Shown here: piece after piece, positions 1 to 12,571 of the stretch | Position numbering within the stretch: position 1 is the first letter of the stretch | How the letters are laid out: each line of letters begins with the position of its first letter | Assembly (NCBI GenBank): GCA_001687465.1 | Contig: LVLI01000251.1 | Location: forward strand, 93,652 to 157,651 | Length of the DNA: 64,000 bases | Reading direction: 5' to 3' | Origin: Halocafeteria seosinensis | Lineage: Eukaryota; Sar; Bigyra; Bicosoecida | Translations under genes and position numbers: made by a program | The notes under the pieces: generated by a model | Told to the model about the DNA's origin: nothing | What the model saw: the letters and a program-made list of their open reading frames with translations, nothing else | Databases searched by the model: none

Positions 1-208
1 CCGAAAATATAATTGCAACTGAGAAAACACCAGCTTTTTCATCATAATCCTCTTGCCTGGCGATTTCTCGGGGCAACAGTAGTTCACGAACTTCACGTAT
101 CACAGTAGGTTTCGGAACCTGGTTTCCCCAGGGGGCGGACCGGGTGGACCCCGACAGGGCGTCCCTGCCGTACCTTGTGTCGGGGGAAACCTCACATATA
201 TTGCACAT
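1..208 (-). CDS. 5' part of an unrecognised gene running off the left edge
   Basis: An open frame reads leftward from an ATG at 206-208 to the window edge, 69 codons without a stop. An in-frame TAA lies about 50 nt upstream (257-259) with no other ATG between, which supports this start. The reading begins MCNICEVSPDTRYGRD, and the later part (VPKPTVIREVRELLLPRE) is rich in charged residues and could form a helix. I do not recognise a family. The rest of the gene lies outside the window, so introns and function cannot be judged. What I see is the open frame; that it is a real gene is inference. Confidence 0.4.
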   Translation of the reverse strand, partial: MCNICEVSPDTRYGRDALSGSTRSAPWGNQVPKPTVIREVRELLLPREIARQEDYDEKAGVFSVAIIFS

Positions 209-871
209 ACAACTAAGGTTTGTGAGAAGCACATGGAATGAATGAATCGGAATAAATTAAAGTAATATTTGTAACCGGTACCGACGGCAATGAGAAGAGG
301 ATAGAAGAGAAATGGAGGTGAGCGGTGTCACCCTCGGATGCCATGGATGTTGCTACAATCTAGCGGCATACATATAATCAACCGCGTGCAACATAAATAC
401 GTGGTGTGTGGGTATAGAACGACATACCCAGGCACCAGTGTGTGGTGGCTTTGTGTTGCATATGACGCCACGGTAGCATTGCTTCCAGCAGATGTTTGTC
501 GGCTCGCTGCAGAAACACGACAAGCATGCTGACAGGTACACGTACGTCGTATGTGATGGTCAAGCAAGACCGCCTCGTTCAAAATTTTGAATCAGATCGA
601 TGAAGCCATTGAATCATTCGGCATAACGCTTTACTACATCGCCCCGAGCATGGCACGTGACTGGAAGAAGGTGGTAGGGGCACAGAAAGCAGTAATAGGT
701 CCCACAAAACTATTGAGTGCGGCCATAATGTCATTGGAACCCCCTGGAAAAGGCGAGAGTCTTCTACATGTTGCTGTAATCGAGTAGAGGAGATATCGTT
801 ACTGCTATGCAGGATGCACATTGCTTGTGTGGATGAAATGAAACAGAGTATGCATCGCTAGGGAATCTGTT
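209..871. other. no supported gene (209-871)
   Basis: Several frames of 60-84 codons overlap each other on both strands between 328 and 821. None shows a recognisable motif or a convincing splice pattern. I see nothing further here. Confidence 0.4.
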
Positions 872-1206
872 TTATGAAATGGTGCACTGGCTTTCCGAGG
901 CAATCAATGTCAATACCAGCTCCTCGTCATTATATAGATGTCCGTATCTTTCTTCTAGATCTATGGTATCTTGCGAAGGAGGTTCTTCAGGCCGTTTCTT
1001 GAAGAATATATCCGCATCTCCTGTTACGCACAGCCTGTGCATATCTTTGACGGATCTCTTCTTCATCCGCGTATATGACTTTATTTGGTTCTGCGACCTT
1101 GCAACAAAGAGGAAACGAAACTCAAATGGAGAAGCTGCAGAGTTTGCCCACGTACCTGTGTGATTCTGAGGATGACGTCTGTGAATTCAGCGTAAGGCAA
1201 ACTCAT
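872..1206 (-). CDS. small two-exon hypothetical protein
   Basis: A two-exon model on the minus strand: exon 1 1206-1156 (17 codons), intron with GTACGT donor, exon 2 1090-872. The junction is phase 0 and gives 89 residues. The second exon reads like real protein (FKKRPEEPPSQDTIDLEERY, then GHLYNDEELVLTLI) and has an acidic C-terminal half. No family is recognised. The plus strand here also holds an open frame with a plausible intron, so strand is not certain. The alternative is a fragment of a longer gene. Confidence 0.3.
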
Positions 1207-2019
1207 TATCAAGTTCTATGCTCTGCAGTTGATCAACATCCCCAACTCGATGAGCGTACTTTCCGATCTGTTGCCGATTAGCATACAACTGTTGGAAGAT
1301 AAGGAGACCGGCACATTCAATTTCACGAACCCTGGAGTAACCCTTCTTCACTCCTTCGGTTGTCCATCCATTCTACAGCTAGGTTAAATAGAGATACAAG
1401 TAACTGGCGTATACACGGTGTCGTACTACAATAGCGGAAGCTATGGACGTGGCCTGTGAATCAACCCTGGATATGGATAGTCTATGAATTGTACTGTTAT
1501 CGTAGCTAAGGGTGTCCGTGGGGTACAGTTTTCGAGAAACTTACTAAACCACGTGTGACTGATACAACTACAAAATAGTTTATATTTTGCTGAAGTGACT
1601 GTGTTCATGCAGTGTTATGAGTGCCATGGATATCAACCAGGAGTGAATCCAAGACTTCATCCTTCACTTCCGCTTGACTTCTGTTCTGTCAGCTCAGGAA
1701 CTGAAAAAATATAATGAATCGGGAGCTAACTTGTGTGTGGAGCGGACAAAACTGAATCTTGTTGTTCCAAGTTGACATAATGCAACAAAACTCATCAAGG
1801 TCCTGATTCATTGATTCAAGGACCTGAATCAAGCTGTATTCACATTGACTGTACATTACAGACTAATTTACAGTGTAGCTTCAATGACTTGGGAGGTCTC
1901 TCTGGGTTGTTGATGTTCTTCCAGCAATACGATTTCGTAAAACTTCTGTCATCTGTTAGTTCATACTGTACATACGTCCGTGGGTTCTTTGTTTCGGGGT
2001 TGTGTTTATAGTTGGTACA
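1207..2019. other. no supported gene (1207-2019)
   Basis: Only short frames occur here. It contains the presumptive upstream region of the plus-strand gene that starts at 2020. No promoter element stands out. Confidence 0.4.
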
Positions 2020-3060
2020 ATGGGGTGCTGTTTTTCCCGGGAGCACGAGACACGGCGGAAGAAAGGTGCGCTTGTATACCCTCTATATTGCCTCTTTTGG
2101 CCCTGTTTATGAGCCCATTCACTGCAGGAGGGGATGAAGGAGACGAAGAATTCTTATATGGAGGTGAATATCACTCTTTGGAGTCGGAAAATGCTCGACC
2201 GAATGTGGCTGAAAAGGGTCCCCACGAAGGAGGAGGGGGAGGACAACACGCTCAGAGACGTCCCATTAATGGTGCTGCTCAATCGGACACAACGCCGCTA
2301 TTAAACTCACATAATGGTGTGGAAGGAGATGACCATGATCTACAGAGCCCACGTCAGGCGCAGCCATTAGATATACCACGTCGAGGAAGCTCCGCCACCA
2401 AACACCATCATCGGCATCAAGACCATACAGGGTACGCACGACCAAGACTGCCCCTTTTGTGTATACATTAAGAGTAGCTTGTGTATATCATGTCTTGCAG
2501 GTCGATCGATGAACGGCCGCCCATGCATGGGACACAACAGCGGCGGAACTCGTTATTGCAGTTCCAAACGAAGTTGTTGGATTATGCAGAAGAGTAAGTT
2601 ATATATGCTACCGATTCATACAGGTTGCGTGCTCTTAACATTGGTACTGATATTTTAATCTTGCAGGAACTTCATCGAAGCAACAGAGCATGCATTAGTT
2701 GTAGAGAAGGAAGACCCGAATGATCCGTCGTCCAAGTATTACATGTAAGCAATTGCATGTTGGCGAGAATGCATCGTCATTGTAGCTACTCCTGTCTCTG
2801 CCGTTTTCGCCTACAGTGATACCTTGAAACAAACCCAGGTAGACGAAAACATACTCGACCTAGAGGTACTACCGGAAGGGATTCACTCTTCCCAGTCCAA
2901 GACATCCCTTGCGCAATTGTTTGAAGCCCCACCTCACGCGTCAAACCAGCAGGAAGCTCTCGAGTATGTCGCTAGCTCTGTTAAACGGACAGTGGCGGAA
3001 ACGTCGAAAGTGAGCAACCCGTATGGACCACTAGTCGTGTACTTCAGCGATCATAGATGA
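2020..3060 (+). CDS. LAMTOR1/p18-like lipid-anchored protein
   Basis: Five exons: 2020-2065, 2128-2431, 2501-2593, 2667-2744, 2817-3060; every junction keeps frame, giving 254 residues. The start MGCCFSRE places Gly2 for N-myristoylation and Cys3/Cys4 for palmitoylation, as in LAMTOR1, which anchors the Ragulator complex to late endosomes/lysosomes for TORC1 signalling. A low-complexity Gly/His/Gln region (about residues 16-120) is followed by a helical stretch (QTKLLDYAEENFIEATEHAL) and a C-terminus ending in LVVYFSDHR, which resembles the end of LAMTOR1. Human LAMTOR1 is about 161 residues; the extra length is the N-terminal insert. The exon structure and MGCC start are directly visible; the family assignment is inference from weak similarity. 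It could be another dually acylated adaptor. Confidence 0.5.
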
Positions 3061-3896
3061 GCAAGTACACGCAATGAGTACCCATTAGAGCGCATGCATG
3101 CGGTGTCTTCCCCGTGAAACTGTGGGGGGACTATGATGTAAAATATCGATCGCACTTATCACAATACTCCTAGTGCGGCTGGTAGCCGTGGCTAATTGGG
3201 CTATGTTGATGACAGAATTCGACTGCTCCTGTCACAGGCTGTCAGGTTCTTTTTTGCCCATTTAGCGAGGGTTTACTCTTCTCACCGTTGGTTTTGGAGC
3301 ATGTGCATTTATGGATTATGTTTTCGCACTAAGTAAGTTCTCGGTGCTAAAATTCTCTTTCGGATGTAGACAGTTGCACACAATAATGCATTAGGTATCG
3401 TCGAATCGCTGCGTCCGAAAGGGCTGCCTCTCATAGAACCCCGGCTGCAATGAAAGAAGGCCCTACTTAACTTCTACCGGTAGTATTGGACCTTATGACT
3501 CGCGTCCACGCCAACTCCAACGAAACAGCAATCTGAGCCTACTATTGTGGGCTTGCGCATTGCCACCATTGAATAGTCACCGCAGTCTAGCACGTCAACC
3601 TATCTTTAGCTCACAGTATCAGCTCCGGTTGTGATGCGGCATGTGGTTTGCTCATCGTCATCATTGAAATGGCGACAATGCTCTTTTGCCTTAGTTCACA
3701 GTATAAGCTTCGGTGCGAATATCATTCGAGCACTACCGCAAAATCAAAGGCTTAGAAAGGTGAGTCAGTCACATTAGAGAATCGGACGACAGAGTAGACT
3801 TCGTACCAAACTGGTTACAACACCCCCCCCTCCTTGTTCTATAGCCTAGTTCATGCGGCAACTTTTGCAGAAATATTGCATGGAGTCAATATTCCT
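3061..3896. other. intergenic, convergent gene ends
   Basis: This lies between the convergent 3' ends of the LAMTOR1-like gene and the DHHC gene. A 119-codon frame at 3853-4212 on the plus strand is antisense to the last DHHC exons and is not supported. Nothing else is seen. Confidence 0.4.
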
Positions 3897-5364
3897 CTAC
3901 ATATTTTCTATCCTGTTTTTCGTAAATAACGTCCCTTCCAATGTGGCGGCACCAGTGTCAGGTGTATGGATAGGGAGAAACCATTTCCTCCAGTCCTTCC
4001 CCATAACCAGTATCCAGTTGTTATATACACCAAAGTCGAACGGAAACGGGTTGCTGCAAGAAAAAGAAAAAACGCTTGGTCAACCAAACGAAAGTGCGAG
4101 GTGCCAAGTTGCATTTAGTACCATTCTTCCCCCATCTCTAGAGTGCTTCTTCCAATTAGAACGAAGTACGTATGTCCAACACCTAGGCCAATTAAGCTTA
4201 CAGCGAAGCTAGCAACAAGTATGAACGCTGTCATTCTCCCGTATCTCAGATCCTGCAAGGTGCGAGTACCTCGGCACACTGCAATTCCTGGAAAGGCTCC
4301 AATCTAGACTTACGCTTCCGTGTTCATTCCCTTCCAAGATAGCAGGTAGCCAAGTAAGCAGAACAAATGAGCATAGCAAGAGCCCGTAAATCAAGAATAA
4401 AAAGAATTGCTTATAATTGTAAAATCCGACGCAGTTTGATACCCACTGCAAACGAAGAATACTTTAAGTGAGCACCTAAGTAGAAGACAACTACCTAGAA
4501 GACTGAACTTACAGGACAGTAATGATCCATTTTCAGGATGCACTCATTCATCAAATGGCAATGGTGAGATCTTGGCGGCTTAGCTGCTTGGCATTTTTCA
4601 CACCACCGTACTCCGTATGGATGCAGTGTAGCTATATGACGGGAGACTGTATGGGCATACGCCCAATCCGATGCGCAATCTGCATCACTGGGCTGGGGTG
4701 AATTCCTTTCACTATCTCCATTTACGTTACCGTCTAATGATCCGGTTTCGACATCGCCGTTCGTTTCCACAGTATCAGAGCTACTGGGGCCGTTCTTGCT
4801 CCTTTCTCCCAGGGAAGCCAGCTGTCGAGGCGTACCACTGGAATCGTCGTGGTTGGTTATGAGAGGGTGTTCTTCCTCCAGACTTTCTTCCTCTTCGGGT
4901 TCATGCTCCCGTTCTTGAGTTCTCTTGGGAGAGGTCCCACGAAAGGGGTGAGAACCGTGTCGACGAGGTATACGTACTAACACTGCATCTTCGTTGATTC
5001 TTGAGCTATCCGCTTCCACATATGGCACGAGCACCAGTCCTTTCCCCTGGCGTGAGAGACTCTCTAAATTGAATTCACGGTAGTAATGGGTGTACCATTG
5101 GGGTACACGGCCTCCATGAGTAAATGTAGTTGCCATATAGGACCATAATAGCATCGCCAAGAGCAGATGGAAAGGGAGATAAACCAGCAGTATTTGCTCC
5201 CAGGAGGGCGTAAACTCGCTCCTCTCTTGCCGCCTATGATAATAGGAGGCCGGAAGCGTCAATATGTACTCTGTATAAACGAAAAGGACCACTCCCAGCA
5301 CCAAAGTCATGGGGAAAAAGCTGGCCGTCTTGGCCAGAACGCCGCGGCGTTTTGACAGAAACAT
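3897..5364 (-). CDS. DHHC-type protein S-acyltransferase (DHYC variant)
   Basis: Four exons on the minus strand: 5364-4513, 4445-4314, 4252-4122, 4053-3897; all phases agree and give 423 residues. Two membrane helices lie near the N-terminus (about 14-34 and 55-78), then a long acidic linker (about 130-240). The zinc-binding Cys-rich domain runs from C255, with the catalytic tetrad written DHYC at 280-283, followed by WVSNCVGFYNYKQFF, two more helices, a TTxE-like STLE and the late motif NPFPFDFGVYNNW. These enzymes palmitoylate membrane proteins at the Golgi or plasma membrane. Two departures are visible: DHYC instead of DHHC (also known from yeast Akr-type enzymes), and loss of one usual Cys in the segment HHCHLMNEC. 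The family call is secure; substrate and activity are not known. Confidence 0.9.
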
Positions 5365-6420
5365 GGTCTGCTGTTGACTAGTCGATTGCTCTCAGTGTAT
5401 AAGTAGATAGATAGACAGATGCATAAATATCAGATATAACTACTTGCTAGGTTAACAGATATTGACATTACAGCGCCATTACGCCGTTGTTGCGGCTTGC
5501 TCAGAGAAGTTGCTCCCTTGCCAAACGGAAGTCTTGCAGTGAACTGCAGCAGTTCACTCACATGAAGCTGATTGCCATCGAACACAGTCATGCCTACAGC
5601 TAGTTTGATTGATGCAAGGTAATGGGGCCTTTAGTCCATGAAACTCGATGGAGTCAACCACCACATTCAGTCCCGTTGGTTTACAACTCGGTATTTGATG
5701 CTACACGGTACCACTCCTCAACGCAACGTCGTCCCTCCAATAGCTGTTGCACAATACACAAACCTCATTCAGCTGCTCGTCCCTTCAGGAGGCTCCCGAT
5801 CAACACGAATCCGGTGTTTACGTGCGTGTATCCGTTCAAATTATTCTCCCAGACAGTCCAGACTCTGAGGAGTCCACTCTTCCCTACCAATGTTGCTTAC
5901 AACTCTGTATAAATTGACCATGTAGATGAACACACCTCTTCCCGCTGGCACAGTATGCCATGACTATGGCCAAGGCTATGACGCTGACAGTCCGTGGACA
6001 GTTTCTGCGGGAAAAGTCAGCGTGGAAACTGTTCATGGGACAGGTCCATGAGGGTCCCTTTGTTGCACATACTCCACCTTACGTTAAAGGCATTGAGTTT
6101 GTTTGGCAATTGCGTCCAAGATAAGAGCAAAGAGTGTTAAAGATCCAAACGGGGACCGTCGGAACGCTTTGCAACGGACGACGTGCGTGGTCACTCAGAG
6201 TTCAATCACCCCCCCACCATTCTGGAATTTTGAGCTCAAATACAGCATATTTACAGCTGATACAGAGAGTTGAATCCTCTTGGTGGTTTAAGTTGCCTCT
6301 AAGAACGCCATAAAATGAGTATCGGATCGGCTGCATGGGCTTTTATGAGCACATTTCGTGCTAAAAAGAGAGTGCATGTAAACAGTAAGCTGATAGCGCC
6401 ATTTCATATTATCGTAAAGA
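5365..6420. other. divergent intergenic region
   Basis: This separates the minus-strand DHHC gene from the plus-strand large gene. Frames at 5622-5912 and 6288-6521 have no recognisable content. The true first exon of the large downstream gene probably lies in the last few hundred bases, for example from an ATG near 6312, but I could not find a splice that keeps frame. Confidence 0.35.
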
Positions 6421-6435
6421 GGGTCTATACGTGCA

Positions 6436-9400
6436 CTTCGTTTTAACGCAGACGAGAAGTGGGCTTTACTGCAATGGCTAATCGCATCAGGTGAGTCTGT
6501 TCCTCGGAAACAAAAAGACATTCACTATGTAATCGCTTGTATCCTTTTCACAGCTGTAATCCTGTACCTCTTCTTTCATATGTGGGGAGGTAAGCATCCA
6601 AACTGAGAAACGAATCGATAGCCTTTGATTTCGATATTACTGTGGCCGTATGCAGGCATGAGCTTTATCAGATACAGACCAGTGAATGGGCTCGCGAGTG
6701 TCCAGGCAAGGGCTATGGGAAACTTTGCTGCCTCGCAAGGATCTGACTATTGCAGCAGCGCAGCTTATTCTACCTCTTTCGGAGAACCGTAAGTGTGATA
6801 CTTACAGCTAAAGCTGGGCCATCCTCTATCTGACATCGTTCGTAGTCGACAAACAGATGGAGCGGAAGCAACATTCCATGTAGAAGTGTTGGATTGGACG
6901 ATGTCATTGTTTCACGTAACCCGGATTCAATCTCAATCACCACTTTTGTGGCTGAGAGGTACGCAAGTCCAATCTCTGTGACTGCAAAATCAAGGTATCC
7001 TCGGATATTGTGTTCGAAATCTGTCTTGGCAGTAATCAAGGCGATACGGACTCTCCAACCAGTCGCTATGTAAGTGAAGGTGGACTTTGCTGAGACAGCA
7101 AAGCTAATACGTCTTCTGGTTTTCTTTCGTTTTTTCCAGTTCACCGAAAACTCAGAATTGGTTGAATTATCCATAGCGCACAAGTTTTCTCATGTTGGAT
7201 CAACCGAGGTGGGAACGAATACTGCTTGCACACTCCGTGATACTTCAAATAACCGTTTGAAATCGTTTCGTGGAGGATCTCCTATCACCGTTACCGTCAC
7301 AGAGCTGTTAAATGCGGCGGGTATGTCTATGGTATCGCATTGTTCAATGCCTTGGAAAAGCCATACCTAAGAATTGGTGGGAAGTCACAGGTATATCTCT
7401 GGATGAAGAGCGCACTTACACTCTTCCCGGTGGTAACGAAGTTTCGGCTTTTCCACGAAACGCGGGAATTAGTCTAGTCATAGACATTGAGTATCAGAAC
7501 TATGCATCCAATTTTCAGCTAGAGCAAGATGAATGTTATATTCACGTCAGGGAAACTGAGCGGCAGACTGGGCTCATAACCTATGTACCGACTCGAGGAA
7601 CTCCTTCAAACACAGATGCGAAGTATGGACTAAGAATTGCGGTCAATGTAAGCGGGCGCATTGGCAAGGCAGATCCGTATGCAGTTATTTTAGCGGGAAT
7701 AATAGTAGGTGGCCAAATTTATCTTGCTATGCCAGTAAGGTCTACCCTTGCCTGTCGCCATAATACAGGGAATAGTGTTGTTCTGGGCTCTAACGGACGT
7801 ACTTTCCTGGATTGCACTGTATCGGTCATCGGAAATGAGGCAAGCGATAATGGGAGATGACGAAAAGAAGCTAGCTACCACTGATAGTGTACGGTTCTAT
7901 TAACTCACGGTAATTGTACGTGCTAGGGCATGCGCTAGGTTGTTTATGCAGAAGACGGGACACTGCGTCAAGAGAGATGAACTACGGTCTCTTTTGCGTA
8001 CACTTTGGACGGATTTCTCCGAGCTTGGGATCACCATTAAAACGGTTCCTCTTCGCTGCACCACTAAGAACATTTTCTTGTCTTGGGAAGAGTTTGTTGG
8101 CTTTGTTGAAACCGAAAACCGGTGCTATACAGACGAGCGAATGAAAAAGAATGAGAACTCAAGAGTCCTCAGCAATGTAGCCAGAAAATCCGATGTCGAA
8201 TCTCAAAGACATGAGCAGTTGACTGTAATAGTAGGGGATGAGTCCCAAGAAAGCGTTGGCGACGTATTGAAGGAAGAGAGTGACGATGATGCTGGGGACG
8301 AAGAGGAGGAAATGGACCAAATGGATGTCACTGAACCCGCTACCGCGTCCGCAGCTCTCCAGCCAGTGCAACATTCGCAAAATGTTGTGCTCATTGGGAA
8401 TCTGGAAAATGCAAACAGCAAGGACAGCAGCATACTTGAGGCAGCTTCAAATGGATTTACGGACGTAATTTCCTCCGAAGGACCGGACACGGTGAGATCG
8501 GAGTTAAGTACTACAAACGTAGGTCCAGAAACCACCTCTACCACAGCGTACACCGAAGTTGACGAAACGACCGTCACCCATGGTCAAATTAATCTCAACA
8601 ATGCTAATGGAGACGATACGGTAGAATTAAATGATAAGACACCGCTAAACGTTGATGAGAACTTGACTTGTCATGAATCGGCTGGTACTGGTACTACATC
8701 AGGCTCTGAGCAGCTTCATGAAACTGAGCCTGAAAACCAGAATGAAACGGTGTTTCCACAATACTCGCAAAATAATGGCGTGACTGAAAATGCTCTAGAG
8801 GAATGTCAAAGGCAGGGGACTTACGAGGAATTGGCTGGTACTGTCACAGCATCAGCCACTGAGCACCTTCACGATACTGAGCTTGAAAACCAGAATGAAT
8901 CGATTCTTCTACAATCTTCGCAAAATGAGGGCAACGTCCACTTGTCTATGACTGAAAGTTCTCCAGAAGAGCGTCAAGAGCAGGGGACCGAGCCTTTGGA
9001 ACAGCACCAAGGTGCTGAGCCTGGAGATATTGATGTTTCACCCTCTGGAGCTTCTGAAAACATTGACGATGAGAACGTTCTAAGAGACGGCCAAGAGCAA
9101 CACAATGAGGATACACAAAATATAATTGATGAGAAACCCGATGGTTCGCCGGCCGATGGCGAGCCTCATCTCCTTTCCAGGGATGAGCAAATCCTTAGTG
9201 TGGATGACCAGCTCACGGGGAACGAACTGCCGTCCGAAGAGTGTGGGCAGTCCTCAGTTGAAATCCATGAGCAACAAGAGAGTAAAACAAGACTGCAAGA
9301 TGTCCACGGTGACGAACAAACCCTAGCACAAGAGTCTGGGGCCCGTGTCATAGTAGCTAGTGAAAGTAGCAGCGAGTTCCCCGGAGACAAAAGAGCAGGG

Positions 9401-12400
9401 GGTGGAGAGGTGGAACTGGCAACTTTACCGAATGATACCGCATGGATGACTCAGTCGGAAACGGAAAGCAAAGATCAATTAAGTACACAGACCACCGCTG
9501 AAGTAGAGGAACGAGAACTCGCACACAAGAATAGTGCGGAAGTTTCTTTAATGCGAGCTCAAACTGAGAATATCACCATAACGTCTAAAGTTTATCCTGT
9601 AGATCGAAAGAAGAAAAAGCGCCGAAAAAAAGGTAACCAATCTGCTTCGAACGTACTGGAAATAAGAGACGATGAAACTCCAGATAGCTCCAGACGATCC
9701 CAGAGTGTCAATCCGAGAGCTCACCCTGTTGTCACGGAGGAAGACGTTGATGGAGACCAACACTCGAAGACAGTCTTCGTAGAGGCGTCAAGAGCATTGA
9801 ATGTGGAAGACCAGCAGCCAACTCTAAATGACGAGAAACCTGTCGAGCTTGCTAGTCCGAAGGGTGACAACGAGAATACTTCCGTCCGCAGCACATCCTC
9901 TGAAAGTTATAAGGGTAATTTAGAACCTGTTGACGGTTTAGGTGAGTTTATCTGCTGGTAATGTATCTTCGGTTCTAACCAATGTGTTTCGTATTTTCCC
10001 CAGAGCTACTCCCACGCCCTCAAAGCAATTCCTTCTCGGTCGACTCGGGGATTTTAACTAGCCGGAGAAGCAGGATGAACGAGGAATCAAATGTTGATGA
10101 AGAGACACATCCAGAGGAAGTCGACATACTACGTCAGTCTTACTCAGGACCTGCTACATACGCGAACACCTCTGGTTCTGTCGAGAAAAGCGAACGCAGG
10201 GGATCGTTTTCCGAAGCGCATAGCGGAGAAGTGCTTTCTATTGTGTTCGATAGCTGGAAACGGTGGACCCAAAAATCGTTAGAGGAAAGGCAACAATACG
10301 CCGGACAATACGGATTGTCCACTACTACACCTGAATACAGTAACTCGGATAACTTCGTTACCATCGAAGCTACCTCGTTTTCTAAAGAACTACCTAAACG
10401 AAGCTCCCAGAAATCAAGGAGGGGAGACCACACTCCTCATGAGAGTAATCAGGATGCTCCGAGGAGTCCTGCCCAAAAGCAGGGCGACCAGGAATCGAAC
10501 GACGATGTTTTGCGTGACTCTATCGGTATCGAAGAAGTCCAGGTGGGTGACGTTGAAGAGTCTAAATACTATGCAACTCCTACTAGCAGAAATACCGAGA
10601 GGTTGTCTACTGTGGCCAAGTATAATACCGCCGCTGACTGTATGGACATTGAATCCTCCTCCCGGGAGCCACCTCAAGGAAACTCTCAGGAAGTAGGAAG
10701 CGAAGAACAGCTGAGCTCGTCCATGAGTCATCCACGGACGAACATGAAGGACGGCCAGGAATTAAACAATGATGTCTTGGGTGACTCCATCGGCATCAAC
10801 GTCACCAATGGTAGCCTCCAGGATGTCAACTCCAAAGGCTATGCGACTATGACTAGCGGAAAGAGCGAAAGAGTGAGCAATAGTGAAGGCACGCAGATTC
10901 CCGAAAGTTCATCAAGAGAGCGTCCACACATGTCATCAGATCAAAGTCATATGAGCTTAGCCGACCTCGAAAGAATAGCTGTGGATGCGGATATGCCAAG
11001 CTACAACGTTGAAGCATTACTGAGGGTGGCCAAGTCCCCGTCAACTTATTACATCGATGATGACATTCCCCCCAATCATCACGAAGAAGATTCGAATGCA
11101 GTAGGAGTTGCACGATCCCGTTCCACGAAAAGCTCTCGGAGCGCATCAGGAAGAGAAGGTAACTCCAGCAACCTCGAGGCCAAATTGTCTTTCCGTAAGC
11201 GCCCCGTGCATGACGAGGACCAAGAGGAGCAACTTCGTACCCCTCGTCGTGCACTGACCAGGAGACTCTCTCGACATACTATGTCAAGCAGATCTAAAGG
11301 CTTTGGGACCTCTGATGGTAGCAAAGCAAACAGTACTCCGGGAACTGAAGAAACTGAGAATAGATCGCTGACGCGCACGAAGAGTGCGTATATTGCCCCA
11401 GACCTGGCTTTCGCTGCGACAGGAAATGCTTTCAGTCCAGCCATATGCGGAGGAACTCTGAATTCGAAGCCCTTATCTAAGAAGCACTCCATGCGATCGA
11501 AGAAAGTGAGCAGTGAATGGGATGAGGGTAATGGAATTGATAGAAGACATGATAGGGCTAGCACGGATTTTGATGACGACAGACACGGTGACACAGCAGA
11601 GCATTCACGAAAACGGCGTGGACGTAGTACGTCAGACGTCCGTAGCCGTGACTCGCAGAGAAGTATGAAATCTTCAGCCAGCATGCATCAAATGCGAGGA
11701 TATGCGACGGCAACCGAGGGAGCTCATCAGAATCCGTCACACAATCGTTCCCGCAGCTCCCATACTCATCATACTCGCGAGTCACAAGAAGACGTGCACC
11801 ACTCATATAGCAAACTGTTTCCTGCCGCAAGCAGCTACCAACTAATGTCACACTCCAGAAATGCTGAAAACGCCCTCAGTGCACCCAGAGGTGCTAGCGA
11901 GGAAAATGGTAGACATGAGACGCGCAGTGAAAGTCGACGACGTAAAAAGCACTCCCATCGCAAGCATTCGAGCAGACATTCAGATGGAATTTCAAGAGAG
12001 AACTCTCCACAGCGTGTTTACCAAAACGTTGGGCCTGCGCAACAACCTGTGATGGCTCTTGTAGCTGGGGAAGCCTACAGGCAGCACGCCGCAGAACAGG
12101 AGCAAATAGCTCGTCGACAAGAATATGAAAGGCAAAGATACGAGTGGGAGCAACAGCTGCGGAGACAACAGCATGAATTGGCGCTACGGAGACAGCACGA
12201 AGAGGCGCGGCGCAAGCTGATCGAAGATTCCCGTCAGCAGCAAATTGAATATCAACGCCAAAGATTAATGGCGCCAGCCTTTCAAGGGCCATACCAGATG
12301 CCACCTTATCAGCAACAAATGCAATCCTTCGGGTCGCAGGGACCATTACAACCATATAACGCCCCTCATCCTACTTCTCAAGCGTTTGTCGGCCAGCCAG

Positions 12401-12465
12401 TTGTAAGACCTCAATACCCCCAGCCAGGTATACAGCCCTACCCCCCTCAAGGTAGAAGGTATTGA
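6436..12465 (+). CDS. very large membrane-anchored low-complexity protein (start unresolved)
   Basis: Phase-consistent exons: about 6436-6589, 6656-6788, 6857-6958, 7033-7069, 7140-7320, 7391-7818, 7952-9941, 10004-12465. The first resolved exon carries a hydrophobic anchor (YVIACILFTAVILYLFFHMW). Exons to 7818 encode a roughly 350-residue, Cys-containing, beta-rich segment that could be extracellular. After that come a short charged domain (KTGHCVKRDELRSLL...), about 650 residues of Glu/Asp/Gln-rich sequence with internal repeats (ELENQNE / EPENQNE), a basic KKKKRRKK patch, a Ser/Arg-rich stretch, a Gln/Arg/Glu coiled coil (about 12080-12260) and a Pro/Gln/Tyr tail. No family is recognised. 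It may be two genes, since the frame before the 7818 splice also stops at 7860; the phase-0 join is why I kept one. The N-terminal start is not established. Confidence 0.5.
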
Positions 12466-12571
12466 GCTCAAACTATCGAACAATTATACATGTAAGACAG
12501 ATGTCGTGGTATGATCTCTTTCAACATTCAGTGTGAACATTCGTATTGCTGCCCAACCAAATAGCTGCATC

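Noticed and set aside
1980-2471. 163-codon continuous plus-strand frame
   Set aside because: It reads through the first intron of the LAMTOR1-like gene; the spliced model from ATG 2020 gives the MGCC start and keeps frame over five exons.
3853-4212. 119-codon plus-strand frame with a signal-peptide-like start
   Set aside because: It is antisense to DHHC exons that carry the conserved NPF..FG...NNW motif.
6770-7183. 137-codon minus-strand frame
   Set aside because: Antisense to several short exons of the large plus-strand gene; no motif and poor start context.
11079-12355. Long minus-strand frames of 97-201 codons
   Set aside because: They are shadows of the repetitive Ser/Arg/Gln-rich coding on the plus strand.
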